Positions 8,521 through 17,129 of a stretch of 39,230 nucleotides of DNA are shown piece after piece. The stretch covers positions 1 to 39,230 of the forward strand of contig SKJX01000206.1 of the NCBI GenBank assembly GCA_007121785.1. The letters are read 5' to 3'. Positions within the stretch are counted from its first letter, which is position 1. The number at the start of each line of letters is the position of its first letter. Below the pieces are notes generated by a model that searched no databases, was not told the DNA's origin, and was given only the letters and a program-made list of their open reading frames with translations. The stretch is from Nitriliruptoraceae bacterium (GTDB lineage Bacteria > Actinomycetota > Nitriliruptoria > Nitriliruptorales > Nitriliruptoraceae). Made by a program: the position numbers and the translations under genes.

Positions 8521-9378
8521 TCAACGGGTGGCCTGGCCGGTCGGGTGTTCGCCCTCGCCCGCCGGGACGTGCTCACCGAGGAACGCCAGCAGCACCTCGT
8601 TGACCCCCTCGGGGTTCTCCTGGTTGACGAGGTGGCCGCCATGGAGCACCTCGCGCCGGATGGTGGGGTCCCGCTCCGCCCATCGCTGCATCGCTCGGAG
8701 CACGGCACCCTCCTCCTGCTCGCCATGGACGAGCAACACCGGAACGCCGTGGGTGGCGGCGGGTTGCTCGCGCAGGTGACCGTCCATGGCGGCCGCGGAC
8801 ACCGCGACGAAGCCACGCTTGTCCAGCTGCTGGGTCGCGCGGGTGACGTCGGCCCGGACCTCCGGGTCCTTGGTGACCATCGCGGCGAACGCCCTGCGGA
8901 GCAGCCGATCCGGCCACGCCTTGATCATGTGGATCCGAAGGCGTTGGAGGACCCGCATCACCGGTCCGGGTCGGTCACCGAGCGCGGGTGCGCCGATCAC
9001 GACCATCGCCGCGACCCGGTTCGGGTACCGGTCGAGCAGATCCTGGAGCACCATGCCGCCGAAGGACTGCCCGACGATCACCGCGCGGTCCGTCGGGACG
9101 GCATCGAGCACGGCGATCAGATCGTCGGCGACCTGACCCATGCTCAGCCCCGACCCCATCGGCTGACTCTGGCCGTGCCCGCGGATGTCCCAGGTGAGGG
9201 CGCGGTAGCCGGCCTCGACCAACGCGGACACCTGCCCGTCGAAGGTGCGACGGTCGAGGGACATCCCGTGGGTGAGTGCGACCAAAGGCCCGTCGGCGGG
9301 CCCGTGGAGCCAGAAGCTGAGCCGGCTGCCATCGCGTTCGAGTTCGACGGGTTCCGGTCGGGGCAGCGTGAGAGCCAT
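8521..9378 (-). CDS. Alpha/beta-fold hydrolase
   Basis: A 285-residue hydrolase. The oxyanion region is LVALTHGMSLDRRTF, the nucleophile elbow is VGQSFGGMV with Ser near residue 105, and the catalytic His is near residue 249 (VLHGGHLVNQENP). The strand DIRGHGQS is typical of esterase, epoxide-hydrolase and lactonase-like members. The start is ATG at 9378, with GAGGAG about eight bases before it; a GTG one codon upstream is possible. It ends facing the carboxyltransferase gene across a 147-base gap. It sits 35 bases after a ketopantoate-reductase-like gene on the same strand, probably in one operon. Substrate unknown. Confidence 0.85.
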   Translation of the reverse strand: MALTLPRPEPVELERDGSRLSFWLHGPADGPLVALTHGMSLDRRTFDGQVSALVEAGYRALTWDIRGHGQSQPMGSGLSMGQVADDLIAVLDAVPTDRAVIVGQSFGGMVLQDLLDRYPNRVAAMVVIGAPALGDRPGPVMRVLQRLRIHMIKAWPDRLLRRAFAAMVTKDPEVRADVTRATQQLDKRGFVAVSAAAMDGHLREQPAATHGVPVLLVHGEQEEGAVLRAMQRWAERDPTIRREVLHGGHLVNQENPEGVNEVLLAFLGEHVPAGEGEHPTGQATR

Positions 9379-9413
9379 CACCAGGTCTCCTCAGGACGGT
9401 GGGAGAACGGACG

Positions 9414-10484
9414 TCAGCGCTGGGGCCGATCGACGATCCGTGCCACGACCGCGATCGCGGCGACCGCCAGCAGCGGGCCCACGATGCCGCCCCACCGCAT
9501 CGGGATGTCGCGGGCTCCGTCCGGCCACGTCGACGAGGCTGGATCGGCGTAGGGCAGGAGCTGGTCGATCGCGGGCGTCGGGGCTCCCGCCGCGTGCAGG
9601 TGCGAGAGCAGTTCGTCCGCGACGTGCTCGATCTCGTCACGGGCTGCCGCGGAGTGCCCCTCGATGCTGGAACGGGCCTCGCCCGTGCGCAGCCGGCTGC
9701 CCAGCAACCACACCCCGATCGGTTCGGGCAGCAGCTCCAACAGCCGGAAGCTCCGGGGTGCAGGACGGATGCCCAGGTCCTTGCGGAGCCCTCGGAAGGC
9801 CTCCTTCATGGCGCGCAGGGAGAGGAGCATCAGGTCCCGGGTCCGTGCCAGGCGCTCCATGTCGATCCCGGCGGCGCAGACCGCCGGGCCGAGCGCGAGG
9901 ATCGTCACGCACGCGTGGTACTTCAGCCACGCGTCCATGTCGTCGCGGATCTCGACCTCATAGCCGCGCATGCTGCCGAGGAGGTCCGCGACGGCACGGG
10001 TCCGGGCGCGGACCTGCCCATCCACCTCGCCGATCGGGATCGTGTAGGGGTGGTCCTCGTCGACCGGGACGTGGTGAACGACGTGACCCTCGCGGCTGCC
10101 GCCCGGCAGCGGGAACCCGAGCAGGACGCGCTCTGCTCCGACGGCCTCGGTCAGGCGGTCCGGACCCTCGGCGTTGTTCATCAGGAACAGGTAGGTCGGC
10201 ACATGGGGGTTGGCCGCCAACACCGGCAGGATGTCCTGCACCTGGTTCTTGCGCATGACGACCATGACCAGGTCGTACCGGTCGTCGGGTCCGAGGGTCG
10301 CGACGACGGGGACGTGAACGACCTCTCGTTCGCCGGACGCCTCGTCCTGGAGCACGACACCGTGGTTCTTCAGCTCATCGAGCCGTTGGTCACGCGCCAA
10401 CAGCGACACGTCGTGCCCTGCCTCGTGCAACCGTGCCGCCATCAGGCTCCCGAGCGGCCCTGCACCGAACACCAGCACACGCAT
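9414..10484 (-). CDS. Ketopantoate reductase (PanE/ApbA) family protein with C-terminal membrane helix
   Basis: A 356-residue protein with an N-terminal NADPH Rossmann motif (MRVLVFGAGPLGSLMAARL) and the helical C-terminal domain of the ApbA/PanE fold. The DDMDAWLKYHACVTILAL segment holds the family's catalytic-lysine region. Canonical PanE proteins are about 300 residues. Here an extra tail ends in a hydrophobic segment (GGIVGPLLAVAAIAVVARIV) that looks like a membrane helix. A specialised reductase of a 2-oxo acid, tethered to the membrane, is more likely than pantothenate synthesis, since no pan genes are nearby. It lies between two alpha/beta-hydrolase genes on the same strand. Confidence 0.82.
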   Translation of the reverse strand: MRVLVFGAGPLGSLMAARLHEAGHDVSLLARDQRLDELKNHGVVLQDEASGEREVVHVPVVATLGPDDRYDLVMVVMRKNQVQDILPVLAANPHVPTYLFLMNNAEGPDRLTEAVGAERVLLGFPLPGGSREGHVVHHVPVDEDHPYTIPIGEVDGQVRARTRAVADLLGSMRGYEVEIRDDMDAWLKYHACVTILALGPAVCAAGIDMERLARTRDLMLLSLRAMKEAFRGLRKDLGIRPAPRSFRLLELLPEPIGVWLLGSRLRTGEARSSIEGHSAAARDEIEHVADELLSHLHAAGAPTPAIDQLLPYADPASSTWPDGARDIPMRWGGIVGPLLAVAAIAVVARIVDRPQR

Positions 10485-10615
10485 GACGGACGCCTCCCGC
10501 TTCCGTTCGATCGAGCCGTTGACCCTGCATCGAACGCGGCCCTCGGCTGGCCCGCCAGTGGCGTCAGCCGTCAGCTGCCGGGACCATCGACCTCATCCGC
10601 GCACCCGCGTCGCCG

Positions 10616-11434
10616 TCAGCCAGGACGTTCGGGAGACGGGAGGTGGCCCCGGAGGAAGGCGTCGAGTGCCTCATCGAAGGCCGCGGGCTGCTCGAGGTTG
10701 GCGAAGTGACCGGCAGCGGCCAGATCGACCCGCTGGGCGTCCTCGCGGGCCTCGACCACCGCGAGGGTCGAGCCGAGGACCCGGTTGATGCCGCGGTCGA
10801 GCTCCCCTCGGAGCAGCAGCCACGGCACGGCGTTCCCTCGCAGTGCCGTGGTGTAGTCGTACGTGGCGATGTTCCACGAGACGAACCCCACCGCACGACG
10901 ATCCGCCTCCGCCATCAGCCCCGCGATCGTCCGGCCGACCTCGGGGTCGGCCGCGGACCGGCCCGCCAAACGGCCCGTCACGGTGGTGCCGAGCGCCGCG
11001 ACGGTGCCGCGGACCGTCCACACCAGCGCCGCGTTCGAGCGCAGCTGCGCGGTGGACCCGAAGGTGGTCAAGGTGGCGAGCCGTCCGGGAACGGTCGTGG
11101 CGAGCTCGAACCCGACCAGACCACCGAGCGAGTTACCGACGAGGTGCGCTCGCTCCACCTCGAGGTGGTCGAGCACCGCGAGCACGTCCTGCGCCAACCG
11201 CGCCACCGTGAAGTCCCCGACCGTCGGTGCGCTCGGCATGTCGGAGCGGCCGTGACCACGCAGCGACGGAGCGATCAGCCGGTAGCGCTCGGCGAGGGTC
11301 GTGAACTGCGGCGCGAACTGCCGGCAGTTCGGTCCGTTGCCGTGGATGAGGACCACCGGCGGCGCGTCACCGGGCCCCGCGCTGGCTACCTCCAGACGGA
11401 CGTCGTCGGCGACCCGGATCCACTGGTGCTCCAC
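10616..11434 (-). CDS. Alpha/beta-fold hydrolase
   Basis: A 272-residue hydrolase with oxyanion motif VVLIHGNGPNCRQF, strand LIAPSLRGHGRSD, nucleophile elbow LVGNSLGGLV (Ser near residue 102) and catalytic His near the end (AAGHFANLEQP). The start is GTG at 11434 because the family N-terminus (EHQWIRVADDVRLEVASAGP) begins there and GGGAG lies about eight bases upstream. In-frame starts up to 11668 would add a low-complexity extension that runs through a tandem repeat. It is the first gene of a minus-strand group with the PanE-like and second hydrolase genes, though 131 bases separate it from the PanE-like gene. Confidence 0.82.
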   Translation of the reverse strand: MEHQWIRVADDVRLEVASAGPGDAPPVVLIHGNGPNCRQFAPQFTTLAERYRLIAPSLRGHGRSDMPSAPTVGDFTVARLAQDVLAVLDHLEVERAHLVGNSLGGLVGFELATTVPGRLATLTTFGSTAQLRSNAALVWTVRGTVAALGTTVTGRLAGRSAADPEVGRTIAGLMAEADRRAVGFVSWNIATYDYTTALRGNAVPWLLLRGELDRGINRVLGSTLAVVEAREDAQRVDLAAAGHFANLEQPAAFDEALDAFLRGHLPSPERPG

Positions 11435-11602
11435 CCTCGTACTCCCGCGTCGTCCACCGATGCCGTACCGATGCCGTCGTGCTCCCGACAGCATGAGCGG
11501 CGATATCCGGGGGCGACAGGGGGCAAGGGCCCATCCCACGAGGATCCTTCGCCCGGGGTCCGCCGGCACGGGCATGACAGGATGGTGGTGCAGCGACGCG
11601 GC

Positions 11603-11644
11603 GATGCGGCCAGGACGATGCGGCCAGGACGATGCGGCCAGGAG
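11603..11644. repeat. Three tandem 14-base repeats
   Basis: GATGCGGCCAGGAC occurs at 11603-11616 and 11617-11630, and a third copy at 11631-11644 differs only in the last base (G for C). The array lies between a minus-strand hydrolase gene and a plus-strand CPBP gene, about 25 bases before the latter's start. It may be a slippage product or a protein binding array. Confidence 0.85.
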
Positions 11645-11670
11645 CCGCGTGTGGCGGAGGGTCAGCAAGG

Positions 11671-12519
11671 ATGATGCAGCTGGCGGAGGGCGGGGGTCGG
11701 TCGCGGCGGACCTGGTGGTTCCTCGGGGCCACGTTCTTCGTCACGTGGGCGGCTTGGTGGCTCCTGGCGGCGCTGACCAGCGTCGGCGCGGTCGATCCCG
11801 ACGAGCCGCTGGGGTTCGGGTTGCTGGTGCTCGGCGGGACCGCGCCGACCGTGGGCGCCTACCTCGCCGTTTGGCGGACCCCCGAGGCCGGGACGCTGCG
11901 GGAGTTCACCCGCCGGGTGTTCCACCTGCGCGTGCCGCCGGGGCTGTTGGCCGTCGCGGTGTTCGGTGCCGCGGGGCTCGGCGTCGTGAGTCTGCTGATC
12001 GGCGGAGCCATCACCCCAACGGGCTGGGCCGGGGACCCCGGGCGTGTCGCCCTGCTGTTCCTCGGCGCGTTCGTGACCTCCATCTTCTTCGGGGGGATCG
12101 AGGAGATCGGCTGGCGTGGTGTCCTGCAGCCCGCGGTCACCGACCGCTTCGGCCTCGTGGCCACCAACCTCGTCATCGCGGTGGTGTGGGCGGTGTGGCA
12201 TCTCCCGCTGTTCTGGGTCGTGGGCGAACCACACCACGACGCCTCGTTCACGCTGTTCCTCGTCGCCGGCATCGGCTACAGCGCCGTGATGACCTGGCTG
12301 TACGCGCGCACGCGCAGTATCGCGCTGTGCGTGCTGTTCCACGCGGGGATCAACGCGTCGGCAGCGGCCGGGTTGGCCTTCCCGATCGACGAGACCCCAG
12401 GGTTCGCGGTGCAGGCAGCCGTCCTGGTGACCGTCGGCACGGTCCTACTCGCGGTCTCCCAACGCCGCCGTCACCGCCATCACGGCCGGACCAACGGCCC
12501 CATCGAGGTGGCTGGCTGA
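11671..12519 (+). CDS. CPBP-family intramembrane metalloprotease
   Basis: A 282-residue polytopic membrane protein with about seven to eight hydrophobic segments. It carries all conserved CPBP (Abi/RCE1-like) motifs: EEIGWRG with the Glu pair and Arg at residues 144-149, VVWAVWHLPLFW with the catalytic His, and the C-terminal HAGINAS (HxxxN). Such glutamate intramembrane proteases cleave prenylated or small peptide substrates; the substrate here is unknown. The start is ATG at 11671, with GGAGG about ten bases upstream; a second ATG follows directly. It is divergent from the hydrolase at 10616-11434 and isolated from an obvious operon. Confidence 0.88.
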   Translation: MMQLAEGGGRSRRTWWFLGATFFVTWAAWWLLAALTSVGAVDPDEPLGFGLLVLGGTAPTVGAYLAVWRTPEAGTLREFTRRVFHLRVPPGLLAVAVFGAAGLGVVSLLIGGAITPTGWAGDPGRVALLFLGAFVTSIFFGGIEEIGWRGVLQPAVTDRFGLVATNLVIAVVWAVWHLPLFWVVGEPHHDASFTLFLVAGIGYSAVMTWLYARTRSIALCVLFHAGINASAAAGLAFPIDETPGFAVQAAVLVTVGTVLLAVSQRRRHRHHGRTNGPIEVAG

Positions 12520-12704
12520 TCCGGGAGCAGGGATCCGTCCCTCGTCGTGACGGCGCAGGCGAGCGATGAGGGCATCGTGGCGGGTGTCCAGCACCTGGCA
12601 CCACGTCCTGCGTGGTCCCGCCGGTAGCTGCCCGATCGCGGCTTTCCACAGGGTCGGGTACATCGGCCGCCAGCTGCCGGCCGAACGGTGCCATGCTGCC
12701 GCGC

Positions 12705-13892
12705 ATGGATACCGACGATCAGCCAGCGGACCTCCGCCCGGAGGACCTCATCGACGTGGCCGTCGCGGCGTGGCCTCATGATCCGGCGCGCCATGCCGAC
12801 GCCGTCGACGCGCTCCGCCAACGGGCACGTCGCGCGAAGCCGATTGCCAGCGCACGGCTGGATGCGGCGCTCGGCCGGCTCTGGGCGGGCGGATGGACGC
12901 CAGCCGACCTCGCCCACGTGGTCGGCCACCGTCTGGGCACGGAGCACGAACCGGTGGTCGCGGCTCGGGTCGTGGCGGACGGGCGACGTCGCGAGCAGCG
13001 GGGGCAGGCCATCCACCCCGGGTGGCGACGACAGCTCGCGGCGCTCGCCGACCGGCGCTCGCGCTCCCGGCACGGCGCGGTCGACCGCGAGGTCCGCCTG
13101 CTCGTCGAGGTGCTCTGCCTCATCACCTGGCTCCCGTCGCTCCCCCGCACGGTGCCGGCACCGGGTGAGATCGGCAGCGCGGCGGCTGATGCGAGCCACC
13201 TGGACGGGGCCTTGCTCGAGCGCGTCCGTGCGTTGCTCGCGAAAGCCGAGTCCACCGAGTTCGAGGAGGAAGCGGAGGCCTTCTCCGCCAAGGCGCAGGA
13301 GCTCATGGCCCGGCACGCGATCGACGAGGCCTTGCTGCACGCGGTCGACACCGTCGGTGAGCCGTCCGTTCGACGCATCCACCTCGACGATCCGTACGCG
13401 AGAGCCAGGGCCAGCCTGATCGCTGCGGTGGCGAGTGCGAACCGGTGCCGCACGGTGTACTCGGCCGATCTGCGCTGGGTCACGGTGTTCGGGTACGAGC
13501 CCGACCTGGATGCGGTGGAGCTGCTCTCGGCGTCGCTGTTGGTCCAGGCGATCTCGGCCATGGTCCGCCACGGACCCCAACGCGACCTCGACGGGCGATC
13601 GCGGACCCGCTCGTTCCGGCACGCGTTCCTGCTCGGCTTCGCCTGGCGCATCGGCGAGCGTCTGTGCGAGGCCAACGACGCGCAGATGTCGCGGACACCC
13701 GACGCGGACGGACGGCTCCTGCCGGTCCTGGCCGCCCGCGACCAACGGGTCGTCGCGGCCCGGGACCGCGCGTTCTCCCGGATCGTCCGAGGAACCAGCA
13801 CGATCAGCAACGACGACGGATGGTGCTCGGGGCGGACCGCCGCCGAGGTGGCGGACCTCGGGCCAGCCCAGCATCGCCTACCAGCCACGTGA
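12705..13892 (+). CDS. DUF2786 domain protein
   Basis: A 395-residue soluble protein. Residues about 171-212 match DUF2786 closely (LERVRALLAKAESTEFEEEA, then EAFSAKAQELMARHAIDEAL). The N-terminal 130 residues are helical and charged, and the C-terminal 180 residues (SANRCRTVYSADLRWVTVFG onward) are the usual extension seen with this domain. The function of the family is not known. The start was set at ATG 12705 because coding-like sequence begins there; an ATG at 12693 is possible and no strong SD is visible. It converges with the L,D-transpeptidase gene. Confidence 0.78.
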   Translation: MDTDDQPADLRPEDLIDVAVAAWPHDPARHADAVDALRQRARRAKPIASARLDAALGRLWAGGWTPADLAHVVGHRLGTEHEPVVAARVVADGRRREQRGQAIHPGWRRQLAALADRRSRSRHGAVDREVRLLVEVLCLITWLPSLPRTVPAPGEIGSAAADASHLDGALLERVRALLAKAESTEFEEEAEAFSAKAQELMARHAIDEALLHAVDTVGEPSVRRIHLDDPYARARASLIAAVASANRCRTVYSADLRWVTVFGYEPDLDAVELLSASLLVQAISAMVRHGPQRDLDGRSRTRSFRHAFLLGFAWRIGERLCEANDAQMSRTPDADGRLLPVLAARDQRVVAARDRAFSRIVRGTSTISNDDGWCSGRTAAEVADLGPAQHRLPAT

Positions 13893-13929
13893 GGTTTAGC
13901 CCAGCGGTCGCGGAGCGGACGCGTCGCCG

Positions 13930-13947
13930 GCCGGGCCGTCACCCGGC
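13930..13947. terminator. Short GC hairpin between convergent genes
   Basis: GCCGGG, a six-base loop (CCGTCA), then CCCGGC forms a perfect six-pair stem between two convergent genes, overlapping the stop codon of the L,D-transpeptidase. No T-tract follows, so it could be a weak bidirectional terminator or chance in GC-rich DNA. Confidence 0.25.
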
Positions 13948-15444
13948 TGTCGACACGATCGTGGTGCCGGTGGAGACGCGGTCGTAGAGCTCGATCACGT
14001 CGTCGTCGTGCATCCGCACGCACCCCTGGCTCGCCGCCTGCCCGATCGACGCCGGCTCGTTGGTGCCGTGGAAGCGGATCAACGTGTCGCGGCCGTCCCG
14101 GTTCCAGTTCAACGCCCGCGCCCCCAGCGGGTTGTCCGGTCCCGGTCCGACGACCTCCGGGAGGTCTGCGCCCCAGCCGTCAGGATCGGGGTTCGTCCAG
14201 GTCGGTTCGACGCGCGTGGCGCCGATCGTGAACTCCCCGGTCGGCGTCGGGGCGCTCGGTCGGCCGACCGCCACCGGCCACTCGCGGACGGCCTCCCCGT
14301 CCTCGTAGAGCCGCAGCGTTCGGCGGTCCTGCTGGAGGAACAGCACCTGGTCGTGGTCGTCGCGGGTGACCGCTGGCTGGACGGGGTCGGTCGCGAGCTC
14401 CACCGGGTCGCTCGCGCCGTCGATCGCGTCGAGCAGGCGCGCCCGGGTCACGTCCACGTCCAGCGTGCGGCCCGTCCGTTCCCCGATGATGTCCAGCGCA
14501 CCCGATGACCAGTCGAGCTGCGCATCGCGGGCCGGACGTTCCACCTCGTCGGCCAGGTCGTCGAGCACCGCGTCGACCGCGTCGTCATCGACCTCGAGCG
14601 GGACGGCCGTCGTGGCGTCCGGCAGCGCGTCCGCGCCCGTGTCGCCCCGATCGTCGGCCGGCAGCTCGTCGAGCAGCGCATCGAGGTCCGGTGCCGCATC
14701 GAGCTCCCGTGGCGTGAGCGTCCGGTCGAGGTCCGGGCCGGTCAGCTCGATCTCGCGGTCGAGCGCGGACCGGCTGCGCTCCTCGACCTCGTCGACGAGC
14801 GGGGCGAGCTCCTCGGTGGCGACCGACGGGTCGGTGCTCGTCACGGGCAGCTCCGTCTCCGGCCGCGGGGCGAGGACCGCCGTCTCGATCCGGTGTGCTG
14901 CGCCGTCGCGGTCCAGCGTCCGCCCGGTCCGTGCCTCGGTCAGTTGCACCTCGCCGCCGGACCACGCGAGGGACGCATCACGGGTGTCTCGTTCGATCCC
15001 CTCCGCCACGTCAGCGACCAGCCGCTCCACGGCTCGCTGATCGAGGTGGGTGTCGACCTCCACCTCGACGTCCGCCGAGCGGTCCAGCAGCCGGTGCAGC
15101 GCCAGCTCGACCGGGCCGGCGTCCCGGGTGTGGGCGAAGGCTTCGGTCACGGCCGCGTCGATGTCGGGCTGCGCGTCCAGGTCGTCGGCCGAGACCGTCC
15201 AGCGTCGGTTGGCGGCGCGCAGGTCGACGTCCGTGGCGAGCCGGTCGTCGAGGTGGTCGTGGACCTGCCGGGTGGCCTGCTCGACGGTCGTCCCACCGAC
15301 GTCGACGCCGGCGATCGTCGTGCCGGACAGCAGCCGGTGCTCGTCCTCCAGACCCTGGCCCCAAGCGAGGCTCGCCGCGGCACCGAGCAGGCCGGTGGCG
15401 AGGAGCCCGGTTGTCAGGATCGTGCGTGTGCGTGGCTTGCGCAT
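13939..15444 (-). CDS. L,D-transpeptidase (YkuD) with two PG_binding_4-like domains
   Basis: A 501-residue envelope enzyme that would form 3-3 crosslinks in peptidoglycan or attach proteins to it. An N-terminal hydrophobic segment (TILTTGLLATGLLGAAASLA) acts as signal anchor. Two acidic repeats each end in a WSxGxxxxxxERTGRTLD-type strand, as in PG_binding_4/VanW-like domains. The C-terminal YkuD domain starts near residue 370 and holds the motif from His459 (HGTNEPASIG) to Cys475 (SQGCVRM), so the catalytic residues are intact. The protein is strikingly Asp-rich. The gene follows the anti-sigma gene after 116 bases, and an ECF-like promoter matching that of the lipoprotein gene lies in this gap. 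Confidence 0.9.
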   Translation of the reverse strand: MRKPRTRTILTTGLLATGLLGAAASLAWGQGLEDEHRLLSGTTIAGVDVGGTTVEQATRQVHDHLDDRLATDVDLRAANRRWTVSADDLDAQPDIDAAVTEAFAHTRDAGPVELALHRLLDRSADVEVEVDTHLDQRAVERLVADVAEGIERDTRDASLAWSGGEVQLTEARTGRTLDRDGAAHRIETAVLAPRPETELPVTSTDPSVATEELAPLVDEVEERSRSALDREIELTGPDLDRTLTPRELDAAPDLDALLDELPADDRGDTGADALPDATTAVPLEVDDDAVDAVLDDLADEVERPARDAQLDWSSGALDIIGERTGRTLDVDVTRARLLDAIDGASDPVELATDPVQPAVTRDDHDQVLFLQQDRRTLRLYEDGEAVREWPVAVGRPSAPTPTGEFTIGATRVEPTWTNPDPDGWGADLPEVVGPGPDNPLGARALNWNRDGRDTLIRFHGTNEPASIGQAASQGCVRMHDDDVIELYDRVSTGTTIVSTAG

Positions 15445-15483
15445 GGTCCGCGTTCCCGGTCGACATCGCGTGGTCTCGCCGGT

Positions 15484-15512
15484 GGTTGTCCCACGTGTCG
15501 CGCACGGTTCGC
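15484..15512 (-). promoter_or_regulatory. ECF-sigma-type promoter of the L,D-transpeptidase gene
   Basis: Read on the minus strand: GCGAACC (-35), 15 bases, then GACAACCACCGG (-10 region), ending about 40 bases before the ATG. The same arrangement with the same spacing occurs before the lipoprotein gene at 18377-18405. AAC-containing -35 boxes are typical of ECF promoters. Assignment to the adjacent sigma factor is an inference from position and duplication of the motif. Confidence 0.7.
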
Positions 15513-15560
15513 GGCGTGCGGCCGTCGAACACCCGACGTCGGGGTCGCCGTCAGCGGCGA

Positions 15561-16415
15561 TCAGCCGTCGTCGATCCCGATGCTGCGGACCATCGCATCG
15601 AGCACCTCCCGACGGTCGTCGAGCGTCGCCGAATCGTCGGCCTGGGTCGAGACGATCAGGGTGTCGCCGTCGAGGTCGACGAGGTAGCGCTCCACCAGCA
15701 CCCCGTCGGGGAGCATCGCCTCGCCGGTGCTCTCCAACCGCTGCCGGACGGTGCGATGGTCGGTGAGGTCGGGTTCGTCGCGCTCCTGTTCGTCGAAGCC
15801 CCGCTCGTCGCCGAGGAACCCGTCGAGCTCCCCCGGCTCGATGGCGATCTCGAGCGTGGCGAGCGGGGCGCCGCCGACCGCCGCGTCGACGTCGAACTCG
15901 TCCTCACCGAAGAACCGGCAGGCGCCCGGCTCGCCCTCCTCCGGGGTGAACCACCCGTCCGGGTAGTCGACGCTGAGCCGTCCGTCCGCGCCCTCGCAGC
16001 TGGCCGCGAGCTCGACGTCCGGCTCGTCCGGTGCTGGCGTGTCGGCTTCGGGATCCTCGATCCCGGGGTCGGTGGCCCCGGGGTCGGTGGCCTCCGGCGC
16101 CGGGTCCGGGTCGGCGAGCTCCGGCGACGGGCCGTCGGCCGGGCCCGACAGCAGCACACCGGCGCCGACCAGACCGACGGCCGCGGCCGCCGCGAGCCCG
16201 GCTGCGGGGGCCGGACGCAGCCACCGTCGACCCGCCGTCGCGATCCGGTCGACCCACCTCGCCGGCCGTGCCGGCTCGGGTTCGGGCCGCGCGGTGGACT
16301 CGGCCTGCTCGTGCTGGGCGAGCTGGAGCAGTTCGTGGCGCGCTCGTGCCTTGCGCTCGGGGTCGGGGCCCGGCGCGTCCTGGGCGAGCTCGCGCACCTG
16401 TCGCAGTTCATCCAT
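15561..16415 (-). CDS. Putative anti-sigma factor with extracytoplasmic sensor domain
   Basis: A 284-residue protein with a cytoplasmic N-terminus (MDELRQVRELAQDAPGPDPE) like that of CU044_5270-family proteins, one membrane helix at about residues 71-91 (AAGLAAAAAVGLVGAGVLLS), a Pro/Asp-rich linker, and an outer domain from residue 140. The start overlaps the end of the ECF sigma gene by eight bases, the standard layout of sigma/anti-sigma pairs. No zinc-type HxxxCxxC anti-sigma motif is seen. The outer domain (C140, YPDGW, C166, and the segment DLDGDTLIVSTQADD) is homologous to the first domain of the neighbouring lipoprotein. It may sense an envelope signal; that is inferred. Confidence 0.75.
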   Translation of the reverse strand: MDELRQVRELAQDAPGPDPERKARARHELLQLAQHEQAESTARPEPEPARPARWVDRIATAGRRWLRPAPAAGLAAAAAVGLVGAGVLLSGPADGPSPELADPDPAPEATDPGATDPGIEDPEADTPAPDEPDVELAASCEGADGRLSVDYPDGWFTPEEGEPGACRFFGEDEFDVDAAVGGAPLATLEIAIEPGELDGFLGDERGFDEQERDEPDLTDHRTVRQRLESTGEAMLPDGVLVERYLVDLDGDTLIVSTQADDSATLDDRREVLDAMVRSIGIDDG

Positions 16416-17034
16416 GGGTGGCGCCTCCCGACGCGCTCCCGTCGGTGTCCGGTTCGGACGTCAGGCGGGAGCGCAGCTGCTGGCGGGCACGGTGGATCCG
16501 TGAGCGCACCGTGCCCAGCGGGACGTCGAGGACGTGGGCGACCTCCTCGTAGCTGAGGTCGTCCCACGCGTGCAGGAGCAGCGGGTCGCGGTCGCGTGGC
16601 GGCAGCTCAAGCACGGCCCGTGCGACCGGGGAGCTCGGCGCGAGCTCGGCGAGCCGATCCGGACCGAGGTCCTCGCGGTGCGTCGGCTCCGAGCCGATGC
16701 GAGCGACCAGCTCGTCGGTCCTCGCCTCCTCACGGTGCTGCTGCTTCGCGAGCCGTGAGGCGATGCCGAACAGCCATGGCCGCGCCGACGGGAAGCTCGG
16801 GTCGTACCGGTCCCGCTGCTCGAACGCGACCTTGAACACCTCCGCGGCCACGTCGTCCGCGCGTCGGCCGACCCGCGTGGACAGGAACCGGTGGATCGCG
16901 TCGTAGTGGCGGTCGAACACGACCGCGAACCGGGGTGGGTCCGTGGTCGATGCCACGATCAGCTCGGCGTCCGTCGGACGATCGTCGGCCACACCTGGCC
17001 TCGTGTCGGGATCGACGACGGCGGCATCGGACAC
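16408..17034 (-). CDS. ECF RNA polymerase sigma factor
   Basis: A 208-residue sigma-70 family factor with only regions 2 and 4. Region 2 is FDRHYDAIHRFLSTRVGRRA followed by DDVAAEVFKVAFEQRDRY. Region 4 is LELPPRDRDPLLLHAWDDLS then YEEVAHVLDVPLGTVRSRIH. The start is uncertain: GTG at 17034 is chosen because coding-like composition begins there, while ATG at 17133 would overlap the lipoprotein stop (ATGA) and add 33 residues with a lower share of G/C at third codon positions. The downstream anti-sigma gene overlaps by eight bases. It probably drives the two matching promoters at 15484-15512 and 18377-18405. Confidence 0.88.
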   Translation of the reverse strand: MSDAAVVDPDTRPGVADDRPTDAELIVASTTDPPRFAVVFDRHYDAIHRFLSTRVGRRADDVAAEVFKVAFEQRDRYDPSFPSARPWLFGIASRLAKQQHREEARTDELVARIGSEPTHREDLGPDRLAELAPSSPVARAVLELPPRDRDPLLLHAWDDLSYEEVAHVLDVPLGTVRSRIHRARQQLRSRLTSEPDTDGSASGGATHG

Positions 17035-17129
17035 GGCTCGTGACGGCTGCGCCTCACCTCCGAGCTCCAGCGCCGTCGACCATCGACCGTATCCGCAAGC
17101 GCGGATCGCGCCCGGGCGTCCGGGACCGG

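Noticed and set aside
11435-11668. N-terminal extension of the hydrolase to a start at 11668
   Set aside because: It translates the tandem repeat and low-complexity DNA, and the family N-terminus begins at GTG 11434.
12445-12663. A 72-codon minus-strand frame with protein-like start (MYPTLWKAAIGQLPAGPRRT)
   Set aside because: It overlaps the end of the CPBP gene in antisense, its share of G/C at third codon positions (about 80%) is lower than in neighbouring genes, and no clear ribosome binding site or family is visible. It could be an old gene remnant, but support is too weak.
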